Of a stretch of 13,515 nt of DNA, positions 6,172-12,477 are shown piece after piece. Source of the DNA: Betaproteobacteria bacterium (lineage in GTDB: Bacteria; Pseudomonadota; Gammaproteobacteria; Burkholderiales; SG8-41); assembly GCA_023266245.1 (NCBI GenBank), contig JAHFRO010000059.1, forward strand, positions 1 to 13,515. The letters are read 5' to 3'. How positions within the stretch are numbered: the stretch's first letter is position 1; every line of letters begins with the position of its first letter. The notes under the pieces are model-generated. The model made no database searches and was not told where the DNA came from. It was given only the letters and a program-made list of their open reading frames with translations. The position numbers and the translations under genes were made by a program.

Positions 6172-7758
6172 TCATTTGACCACCGGCGGAGTCTCCCAGG
6201 TGTGATACGGCGGCGGGGACGGCAGCGTCCACTCCAGGCCTTCCGCTCCTTCCCAGGTCTTGTCGGCCGCCTTGGCGCCGCTGCGGATGCACTGTACCAC
6301 CACGTAGACGAAGATCAACTGCGACAGCCCGAAGCCGAACGCGCCGAGCGAAGAGATCATGTTGAAGTCCGCGAACTGCAGCGCGTAATCCGGGATGCGG
6401 CGCGGCATGCCGGCGAGCCCCGCGAAGTGCATCGGGAAGAACGTGACGTTGAAGAAGATCATGGACAACCAGAAGTGCCACTTGCCGAGCGTCTCGTCGT
6501 ACATGTGCCCGGTCCACTTCGGCATCCAGTAGTAAACGCCGGCGAACAACGAAAACAGGGACCCCGCCACCAGCACGTAATGGAAGTGCGCTACCACGTA
6601 GTAGGTGTCCTGCAGCTGGATGTCCACCGGCACGATCGCCAGCACCAGCCCCGTGAAACCGCCCATCGAGAACACGAAGATGAAGCCGCAGGCGAACAGC
6701 ATTGGGGTCTCGAAGGTGAGGGAACCCTTCCACATGGTGGCGATCCAGTTGAACACCTTCACCCCGGTCGGCACCGCGATCAGCATCGTCGTATACATGA
6801 AGAACAGCTGCGCCGCGGCCGGCATCCCCACCGTGAACATGTGGTGCGCCCACACGATGAAGGACAAAATTGCGATCGACGCCGTCGCGTACACCATCGA
6901 GGAATAACCGAACAGGGGCTTCCTCGAGAAGGTCGGCACGACCTGCGACACGATGCCGAACCCCGGCAGGATCATGACGTAGACCTCGGGGTGGCCGAAG
7001 AACCAGAACACATGCTGGAACAGCACCGGATCGCCGCCGCCCGCGGCATTGAAGAAATTGGTGCCGAAATGGCGGTCGGTGAGGATCATGGTGACGGCGC
7101 CCGCCAGCACCGGCATTATCGCGATCAACAGATAGGCGGTGATCAGCCAGGTCCACACGAACAACGGCATCTTCATGAGCGTCATGCCGGGCGCGCGCAT
7201 GTTGAGGATGGTGGTGATGATGTTGATCGAGCCCATGATCGAGGCGGCGCCCATGATGTGCAGCGCGAAGATCGCGAGGTCCATCCCCGGGCCCATCTGG
7301 GTCGAGAGCGGCGTATACAGCGTCCAGCCCGCGGCGGTGGCGCCGCCCGGCACGAAGAAGGAGACGACCAGCAGGGTCGCCGCCGGCGGCAGCAGCCAGA
7401 AGCTCCAGTTATTCATGCGGGCGAACGCCATGTCGGGCGCGCCGATCATCATCGGGACCTGCCAGTTGGCGAAGCCGACGAAGGCTGGCATGATCGCGCC
7501 GAACACCATGATCAGCCCGTGCATGGTGGTGAGCTCGTTGAAGAACTCCGGCTGCCAGAACTGCAGTCCGGGCTGCAGGAGCTCGAGCCGGATGCCCATC
7601 GCCAGCAGCCCGCCGACGAAGAACATGGTCAGGCTGAATACGAGATAGAGCGTGCCGATGTCCTTGTGGTTGGTCGTGGTGATCCAACGCATGATGCCGG
7701 TGTAGTGGTGGCCATGCGCTTCGTGGCCGTGACCGTTGTGTGCGTGCGCAGCGTCCAT
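6172..7758 (-). CDS. coxA: Cytochrome c oxidase subunit I
   Basis: This is the catalytic subunit of the aa3-type oxidase, which reduces oxygen to water and pumps protons. The 528-residue product has the full set of ligands: H80 and H393 for heme a, H391 for heme a3, and H256, H305 and H306 for CuB, with Y260 in GHPEVY positioned for the His-Tyr cross-link. Proton-path residues are also present: D109 and E258 for the D channel and K334 (PTGVKVF) for the K channel, as expected of an A1-type enzyme. About twelve membrane helices are visible. The N-terminus is rich in histidine (seven among the first 18 residues). The ATG at 7758 follows AGGAGA by 8 nt, and the gene starts 35 nt after coxB. Confidence 0.98.
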   Translation of the reverse strand: MDAAHAHNGHGHEAHGHHYTGIMRWITTTNHKDIGTLYLVFSLTMFFVGGLLAMGIRLELLQPGLQFWQPEFFNELTTMHGLIMVFGAIMPAFVGFANWQVPMMIGAPDMAFARMNNWSFWLLPPAATLLVVSFFVPGGATAAGWTLYTPLSTQMGPGMDLAIFALHIMGAASIMGSINIITTILNMRAPGMTLMKMPLFVWTWLITAYLLIAIMPVLAGAVTMILTDRHFGTNFFNAAGGGDPVLFQHVFWFFGHPEVYVMILPGFGIVSQVVPTFSRKPLFGYSSMVYATASIAILSFIVWAHHMFTVGMPAAAQLFFMYTTMLIAVPTGVKVFNWIATMWKGSLTFETPMLFACGFIFVFSMGGFTGLVLAIVPVDIQLQDTYYVVAHFHYVLVAGSLFSLFAGVYYWMPKWTGHMYDETLGKWHFWLSMIFFNVTFFPMHFAGLAGMPRRIPDYALQFADFNMISSLGAFGFGLSQLIFVYVVVQCIRSGAKAADKTWEGAEGLEWTLPSPPPYHTWETPPVVK

Positions 7759-7793
7759 ACGATATTTCTCCTGGATGCCTGTTTATTCCGCGC

Positions 7794-8921
7794 TTACTTC
7801 CGCAAAGATATAACTTCGGCCGGGGTGATCGCTTCGCCGGTCTTGTTGGCCCAGCTGTTGCGGGTGTAGGTAATCACCGCCGCGATATCCGCGTCTGGGA
7901 GGTGCTTGAACGAAACCATCGCCGTGGGCTTGCCGTCCTTCACCACGCCGTTGAGCACCACGTTGATCTGCCCATTTTTCGGGCCCGTCACCACCTTGGA
8001 GCCCGATAGCGCAGGGAATGCGCCCGGGATGCCCATGCCGGTCGCCTGGTGACAGGCAACGCAGTTGCCGGCGTAAACTTTCTCGCCGTGGGCCTTGAGC
8101 TCATCGAGCGTCCACTGCTTTGCAGGGTCTACCGCGCCCGCCGCCATTTTCTTTTTCTGCTCGGCGACCCACTGCGCGTACTTCTCCGGTGTCACCGCCT
8201 CCACCACGATCGGCATGAAGCCGTGGTCCTTGCCGCATAGTTCCGCGCACTGCCCGCGGTAGGTCCCGGGATTGTCCGCGCGGAACCAGACGTCGCGCAC
8301 GAAGCCGGGGATCGCATCCTGCTTCACGCCCAACGCCGGCACCCACCAGGAGTGGACCACGTCATTGGCGGTGATGATGATGCGGATTTTCTTGCCCACC
8401 GGCACCACCACAGGATTGTCCACTTCAAGCAGGTAGTGCTCACCCTTCGGCGCGCGGTTCTCGATCTGGTCGCGTGGAGTGGCAAGGTTGCTGTAGAAGC
8501 TGATGCCTTCCTGCAGGTAGTCGTAGCCCCACTTCCACTGGTAGCCGGTCGCCTTGATCGTCAACTCGGGGCTGGAGGTGTCCTTCATGGCGATGATGGT
8601 CCTGGTCGCGGGGTAGGCCATGCCGATCAGAATGAAAAACGGGATGATGGTCCAGACGAGCTCGACCGTGGTGTTCTCGTGGAACTGCTCGGCCTGGTGC
8701 CCCACCGACTTGCGGTGCTTGACGATGGCATAGGTCATGGCACCGAACACCACCACGAAGATCACCACGATGATCCACATGATCAGCGTGTGCAGATCGT
8801 AGATCTCGCGCGCGATGATGGACTGCGGTTCGGGCAGGTTGTAGCGGCTCTGCGCCCCCGCCGCGCCCGCTGCGAGCCACGCTAGCGCGGCCGCAATCAG
8901 CCTAAACCACTTGCTGATCAT
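7794..8921 (-). CDS. coxB: Cytochrome c oxidase subunit II with fused C-terminal cytochrome c domain
   Basis: Subunit II takes electrons from cytochrome c through the binuclear CuA centre. The 375-residue product has a signal peptide (about 1-23, ending AGAAGAQ), two membrane helices (about 42-67 and 88-106), and a cupredoxin domain whose CuA ligands are complete: H190, C225, E227, C229, H233 and M236. From about residue 270 a class I cytochrome c domain is fused on: heme motif CVACH at 287-291 and a likely distal methionine at M335. This is the caa3-like form of subunit II. The ATG at 8921 follows GAGGGAAG closely. The gene lies 57 nt after the DUF2244 gene and 35 nt before coxA. A second gene for a separate electron-donor cytochrome is not seen. 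Confidence 0.97.
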   Translation of the reverse strand: MISKWFRLIAAALAWLAAGAAGAQSRYNLPEPQSIIAREIYDLHTLIMWIIVVIFVVVFGAMTYAIVKHRKSVGHQAEQFHENTTVELVWTIIPFFILIGMAYPATRTIIAMKDTSSPELTIKATGYQWKWGYDYLQEGISFYSNLATPRDQIENRAPKGEHYLLEVDNPVVVPVGKKIRIIITANDVVHSWWVPALGVKQDAIPGFVRDVWFRADNPGTYRGQCAELCGKDHGFMPIVVEAVTPEKYAQWVAEQKKKMAAGAVDPAKQWTLDELKAHGEKVYAGNCVACHQATGMGIPGAFPALSGSKVVTGPKNGQINVVLNGVVKDGKPTAMVSFKHLPDADIAAVITYTRNSWANKTGEAITPAEVISLRK

Positions 8922-8978
8922 GCTTCCCTCACGTGTGAATCAGATCCATTGTGATTGCATCGGGCGGCGCGGCGGGTG

Positions 8979-9443
8979 CTATGCTGCGCCGCGCAGCTGG
9001 CGCTTGAGCTCGAGTGCCACGCTCAATCGCTGCTCATCGTTCATATAGCGGCCGAATTCGAGCTCCCGGCCGTGCGAGCGCAGCGCGAGGCGGCTGCCGT
9101 CGCGGCTGACCACCACCTGCGCCCAGTAGCGGTTGAATTCGTGACTTTGCACGCATCCCACTTCGAAGAACTCGACTTTCACCTTGTCGCCGTCTATCGC
9201 GATGCGCTCATAGTCCGCGGCGTGGCGATCGAGGTAGCGAAACGCCAGATACAGCACCAGCATTTCGAGCCCGGCGAACGGCAGAATCAGCCACGCGCCG
9301 AAAGCCGCAAACGCGGCGGCAATGCCGACCGAGACGACGAAGATGAAGACAAAGACGAGCAACCGACCGGAGGAAGTGAGCGAGTTGTTGCGCCTGGCGA
9401 CCAGCGAAAACTCAGCCGCGTGCGCCACCTCGGTGCCTTCCAT
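8979..9443 (-). CDS. DUF2244 domain membrane protein
   Basis: The 154-residue protein fits the DUF2244 family: VARRNNSLTSSGRLLVF, then GAWLILPFAGLEMLVLYLAFRYLDRHAADYERI, then a soluble C-terminal half that ends in a long amphipathic stretch (ELEFGRYMNDEQRLSVALELKRQL). Two membrane helices are seen at about 28-47 and 50-70. Such genes often stand directly before coxB in betaproteobacteria, which matches its place here, but no biochemical function is established. The frame stays open up to a TTG at 9461; I prefer the ATG at 9443 because it gives a usual family N-terminus, though neither start has a clear ribosome binding site. It may share a transcript with coxB. Confidence 0.85.
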   Translation of the reverse strand: MEGTEVAHAAEFSLVARRNNSLTSSGRLLVFVFIFVVSVGIAAAFAAFGAWLILPFAGLEMLVLYLAFRYLDRHAADYERIAIDGDKVKVEFFEVGCVQSHEFNRYWAQVVVSRDGSRLALRSHGRELEFGRYMNDEQRLSVALELKRQLRGAA

Positions 9444-9489
9444 TGCGGTCACTGTTTGCAAGCGCTAACATCCGCGTCGAGCGGGTGGA

Positions 9490-9517
9490 ATTTAACACAG
9501 GCGCCAGGACTAGGCAA
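9490..9517 (-). promoter_or_regulatory. Possible sigma70-type promoter for the DUF2244-cox unit
   Basis: On the minus strand TTGCCT (9517-9512) and TTAAAT (9495-9490) are 16 nt apart, and each matches the consensus at four of six positions. Transcription would begin near 9483, about 40 nt before the ATG at 9443. It is the best candidate in this gap, but this rests on pattern matching alone. Confidence 0.35.
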
Positions 9518-9551
9518 CCCAGAAGCCGAGCAAAAACCTCAACATTCGCCA

Positions 9552-9966
9552 AGAGTTCCTAACACGGTGAAACACGCGATGCGCTGGCACGATTTTGGCT
9601 CAGGGCGCGAAGCAAAACCCGCCGCTTAGCTCGCACTAAGCAAGGGGTTTGCGACAAAGCCATGGGCCAAAATTCGCGCCAGCCCTCCGGGTTGCAGCCA
9701 GAATCGGCGGCGCGTCGAAGCGTAGAGCAGGGGCCCCATTCATGGGGATGCGACCGCGTAGGCGCGTGTGAGTCCCGTGCTATATGGCGCGCTATTGTCC
9801 CGCTCCGGGGTCGCATCCAAGCACAAGACGCTTGGAACCTGCTCCGCCCTGCACGGGACGCTTTGTCGCAAGGCTTGCCAATATGGGAAATATTGGCTGT
9901 ACCTCGCTTCGCGCCATCACCGATTCTGGCAGCAACGCACGTGCGTTTCACCGTGTTAGGAGCTCT
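9552..9966. repeat. Near-palindromic intergenic element with 22-bp terminal inverted repeats (MITE-like)
   Basis: The gap between bioD and the DUF2244 gene holds a 415-bp unit bounded by inverted repeats. The left end (9552-9573) and right end (9966-9945) match at 21 of 22 positions, with a 17-bp perfect core that begins TCCTAACACGG. Further inverted pairs lie inside, several in nearly the same register: GGCGCGAAGC at 9604-9613 against 9915-9906, TTGCGACAAAGC at 9649-9660 against 9871-9860, and GGATGCGACC at 9746-9755 against 9818-9809. No transposase is coded and no clear target duplication flanks it. A 142-codon minus-strand frame crosses it but resembles no protein family I recognise. It could be a non-autonomous mobile element or a large structured transcript. 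Confidence 0.75.
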
Positions 9967-9983
9967 AAGTTGCGCCGCGCGCG

Positions 9984-10769
9984 TCACAGCAGTTTGCCGA
10001 TGTTCAGCGTGGCGGCGATCGCCACGAGATCGGGTGTGGAGGCAAACGCAATGCGCGCGAGCAGCGGCGCGGTGATGCGCTCCTCGAGTGCTCGCACGTT
10101 GTCGCCGGCCGCCATCATCTGCGGATCAATGTAATTGGCAATCCAGCCCGCAAGCTTGAGGCCGCGGGCGGCGATCGCCTCGGCGGTAAGCAGTGCGTGA
10201 TTGAGGCAACCGAGCCGCATTCCGACCACCAATACCACGGGCAGCGCGAGCCGCGCGGCGAGTTGCGCGGTGTCGGTGGCGGGGCCCAGCGGCACGCGGA
10301 ATCCGCCCGCGCCTTCTACGATCACCACATCGGCGCGCGCAGCGAGCGCGCGGAAGCTCCGTTCGATGCGCTCGAGGTCGATCGTCACGCCCGCCTGCCG
10401 CGCGGCGATGTGCGGCGCGATCGGCGGCAGGAAACAGTAAGGATTGACGTGCTCACGCGGCGCGGCGAGGTTGCTCGCCGCGATCAGGCGCTCAACGTCA
10501 TCGTGGATAAGTCCGTGCGCGGCGGGCTCGGCGCCGCTGGCTACCGGCTTCATGCCGATCGCCCTGAGGCCGCGCGCGGCAAACGCCTTGAGCAGCGCGC
10601 ATGCGACCACGGTCTTGCCCACACCGGTGTCGGTGCCGGTCACAAAAAACCCCTGTCTCGGGTCTCGGGTCTCGGGTCTCGGGTCTTGTGACTCGTGACT
10701 CGCGACTCGCGACTCCTCATTCGTGACTCGCGACTCGTGACTCGTGACTCGTGACTCGTGACTCGCCAA
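9984..10769 (-). CDS. bioD: Dethiobiotin synthetase with repeat-coded N-terminal extension
   Basis: BioD closes the ureido ring of dethiobiotin using ATP and carbon dioxide. The core starts at GFFVTGTDTGVGKT (residues 40-53), which holds the P-loop, and continues with MKPVASG, VEGAGGFRVPLG, VVLVVGMRLGCLNHALLTAEAI and GWIANYIDP, all usual for the family. The chosen TTG start at 10769 has a near-ideal Shine-Dalgarno, GAGGAGG, 6 nt upstream, and lies 16 nt after the bioC stop. This start makes residues 4-38 a translation of the heptamer array, with a SHESRVT-type 7-residue period, so the protein is 261 residues rather than the usual 220-230. An alternative is the GTG at 10643, which gives 219 residues but would lose the first residues of the core strand. 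The core identification is firm; the start is not. Confidence 0.9.
   Translation of the reverse strand: MASHESRVTSHESRVTNEESRVASHESQDPRPETRDPRQGFFVTGTDTGVGKTVVACALLKAFAARGLRAIGMKPVASGAEPAAHGLIHDDVERLIAASNLAAPREHVNPYCFLPPIAPHIAARQAGVTIDLERIERSFRALAARADVVIVEGAGGFRVPLGPATDTAQLAARLALPVVLVVGMRLGCLNHALLTAEAIAARGLKLAGWIANYIDPQMMAAGDNVRALEERITAPLLARIAFASTPDLVAIAATLNIGKLL
10653..10764. repeat. Heptamer array B, 16 tandem 7-bp units at the bioC-bioD junction
   Basis: Sixteen 7-bp units run in unbroken phase. The first five (10653-10687) are GGGTCTC or one- to two-base variants on the plus strand. The next eleven (10688-10764) are GTGACTC or GCGACTC, with one degenerate unit at 10716-10722; read on the minus strand these are GAGTCAC and GAGTCGC. 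The array sits directly inside the bioD frame after its TTG start. Because 7 is prime to 3, every third unit restores the frame and the array codes a 7-residue peptide period. Confidence 0.92.
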
Positions 10770-10775
10770 ACTCCG

Positions 10776-10782
10776 CCTCCTC
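10776..10782 (-). promoter_or_regulatory. Strong ribosome binding site before the bioD TTG
   Basis: GAGGAGG on the minus strand lies 6 nt before the TTG at 10769 and just after the bioC stop (10786). It is the strongest reason to place the bioD start upstream of the heptamer array rather than at the GTG at 10643. Confidence 0.7.
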
Positions 10783-10785
10783 GCG

Positions 10786-11661
10786 CTAATGCGGTTTGAT
10801 GTCGATCACCGGGCGGCCGGTGGGGCTCGCGCGCGGAGCCGGCTTCCACGCGTGTCCGTACACCACCTCGAACGTCGCCGGCAGCTTTCCCTCGCGGCGG
10901 CATGCCTCGTAGTTGCGCGCCACCTTCGCCAGCAGGGATTTGCCGCTCAAGCCCGAGGGACGGCCGCGGGTCACGTTGTGCGCGCCGATCGCCTTCAGGT
11001 CGCGCATCAGCTCGCGCACATCGGCATAGGTGAGGGTCACGATTTCCATGTCCATTACCGGATCGGCAAAGCCGCACGCGACCAGCATGTCGCCAAGATC
11101 GTGCATGTCGATGAAGCGGTGGACATGAGTGTGCCGGTCCGTGCCCTGGTAGGCCGTGCGCAGCTCCTTCAGCGTGTCGGGCCCGAAGCTGCTGAACATC
11201 AGCAGACCGCCCGCTCTCAGCACGCGGTGCAGCTCGGCGAAAGCGCGCCGCGGCTCGTTGATCCACTGCAGCGACAGGTTGGACCACACCAGGTCAGCGG
11301 AACCGGCGGCGAACGGGAGCCACTCGATGTCCCCGCATACAGCGACGAGTCCGCCGCCGCGCCAGTTGAGCAGGGTGCGCCACCACGGCCGCCGCGCCCG
11401 CGAGCGCCGCGCCATGGCGAGCGCGAAATCGAGCGCCACGATGCCCGCGCGCGGGTAGCGTGAGAGCAGACCGGCGACGGCGTTGCCGGTGCCGCTGCCG
11501 GCATCGAGGATGGCGGCTGGCTCCAGTTTGACGTAGTCGAGGCGGGCGAGCATGCGCCGGCACACCTCGTTCTGCAGCACCGCCGCCGCGTCATAGGTGG
11601 CCGCCGCCTGTTCGAAGGAACGGCGCGCCAGCCGCTTGTCCACCGCGAACTCGTCACTCAT
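10786..11661 (-). CDS. bioC: Malonyl-ACP O-methyltransferase
   Basis: BioC methylates the free carboxyl of malonyl-ACP so that the fatty acid machinery can build the pimeloyl chain of biotin. The 291-residue product opens with the family pattern VDKRLARRSFEQAAATYDAAAVLQNEV and has the SAM motif ILDAGSGTG (51-59), followed by VALDFALAMARRSR, the acidic GDIEWLPF, and LVWSNLSLQWINEP. It is a little longer than the E. coli form, partly from an insertion after the second strand (ARRPWWRTLLNWRGGG) and a basic, proline-rich tail. The ATG at 11661 lies inside the end of bioH (8-nt overlap), so translation is probably coupled. The neighbours bioF, bioH and bioD make the assignment secure against other methyltransferases. 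Confidence 0.93.
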   Translation of the reverse strand: MSDEFAVDKRLARRSFEQAAATYDAAAVLQNEVCRRMLARLDYVKLEPAAILDAGSGTGNAVAGLLSRYPRAGIVALDFALAMARRSRARRPWWRTLLNWRGGGLVAVCGDIEWLPFAAGSADLVWSNLSLQWINEPRRAFAELHRVLRAGGLLMFSSFGPDTLKELRTAYQGTDRHTHVHRFIDMHDLGDMLVACGFADPVMDMEIVTLTYADVRELMRDLKAIGAHNVTRGRPSGLSGKSLLAKVARNYEACRREGKLPATFEVVYGHAWKPAPRASPTGRPVIDIKPH

Positions 11662-12451
11662 CGAGGAATTCCTGTAATGCCTCTGTCACCCGCTCCGGCT
11701 GCGACAGAAACGGCGCGTGCGCGCAGCCGGTGAGCGGCACGAAGCGCGCCGCGGGCAGCGCCTGCGCGAGATAACGGCCCGCGGCGACGGGCGTCAGCCG
11801 GTCGCGCTCGCCGTGCAGCACCAGCGCCGGCTGCGTGACCTCAGCGAGTTCGGCACGCAAATCCACCGTGAGCAGGATCTTCAGGCCCTGCTCGAGCACT
11901 GGCGCCGGAGGCGCGCCGGGCTCGAGCAGCCGGCGCTTGAGCGCCGCGACCACCTGCCTCCCCCGCTCATCGCCCCGGGCCTGCAGCGCGAGAAACCGCC
12001 TGAGCGTGCCGGGGTGGTCCGCCGCCAGTGCGCGCGCAAATTCCTCGAGCACCTGCGGCGCCACCGCGCATGGCCAGTCTGCGCGCTGAACGAAGCTCGG
12101 TGTGGTCGAGATCAGCGCGAGACGCCCGACCTGGCGCGGAGCGCGGCGTGCCCAGGCAAGCGCCACCTGGCCGCCGAGCGACCAGCCGACCACATGACAG
12201 CGCCGCGGCGCGCGGCGCGCGACCGCGCCGGCGAGTCCGCGCAGCGTATAGGGCCGGCACGCCGGGCAGGTCCCGTAGCCCGGCAGATCGAGCGCGCGCA
12301 CGCGAAACCGCGGCGCCAGCCGTGCCGCGAGATCCGCCCAGATGGCGGCGTTGAGTCCCCAGCCGTGCAGCAGCACGACATCGGGGCTGTCGTGTTGCAG
12401 TTCCGAGTTTCGGGTTTCGGGTTTCGAGTCGGCCTGGCGGAATCTGGACAC
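11654..12451 (-). CDS. bioH: Pimeloyl-ACP methyl ester carboxylesterase
   Basis: BioH removes the methyl group that BioC added, ending chain growth and giving pimeloyl-ACP for BioF. It is an alpha/beta hydrolase with the expected triad: S91 in GWSLGG, D217 in LHGERDRLTP and H245 in GCAHAPFLSQPE. The oxyanion-hole region is LLHGWGLNAAIW (27-38). With the GTG at 12451 the product is 265 residues, close to the usual 255-260. This start is uncertain: there is no Shine-Dalgarno, and residues 8-19 before the core (DSKPETRNSELQ) are coded largely by heptamer array C. No ATG, GTG or TTG lies in frame between there and the core strand other than the GTG inside it. The gene begins 5 nt after the bioF stop and overlaps bioC by 8 nt. 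Confidence 0.9.
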   Translation of the reverse strand: MSRFRQADSKPETRNSELQHDSPDVVLLHGWGLNAAIWADLAARLAPRFRVRALDLPGYGTCPACRPYTLRGLAGAVARRAPRRCHVVGWSLGGQVALAWARRAPRQVGRLALISTTPSFVQRADWPCAVAPQVLEEFARALAADHPGTLRRFLALQARGDERGRQVVAALKRRLLEPGAPPAPVLEQGLKILLTVDLRAELAEVTQPALVLHGERDRLTPVAAGRYLAQALPAARFVPLTGCAHAPFLSQPERVTEALQEFLDE

Positions 12452-12477
12452 GGAACTTAAAACCCGGAACACGGAAC
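12400..12477. repeat. Heptamer array C, palindromic 7-bp repeats at the bioF-bioH junction
   Basis: The left arm (12400-12427) has four plus-strand units, GTTCCGA, GTTTCGG twice and GTTTCGA. The right arm (12450-12477) has four minus-strand units, GTTCCGT, GTTCCGG, GTTTTAA and GTTCCGT. Folded about its centre, 12400-12430 matches the complement of 12447-12477 at 24 of 31 positions. The bioF stop codon TAA (12459-12457) and the last BioF residues (VPCSGF) fall in the right arm; the start of BioH falls in the left arm and the region between. Confidence 0.85.

Noticed and set aside
6070..7869. A 599-codon open frame on the plus strand opposite coxA
   Set aside because: It is antisense to a full-length coxA with all catalytic ligands. 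Its product is an arginine- and histidine-rich low-quality chain without domains, as expected from the third-position GC bias of the opposite strand.
8922..8978. Two TGTGA words before coxB as a CRP/FNR-type operator
   Set aside because: The words are direct, not inverted, repeats and the spacing does not fit a symmetric CRP or FNR site.
9559..9987. A 142-codon minus-strand frame across the intergenic element
   Set aside because: It begins inside bioD, follows the palindrome so that both ends code related peptides, and shows no domain or ribosome binding site. I treat it as a by-product of the element.
10653..10764. Array B as a CRISPR array
   Set aside because: The units are only 7 bp and directly joined, with no unique spacers of 25-40 bp and no cas gene nearby.
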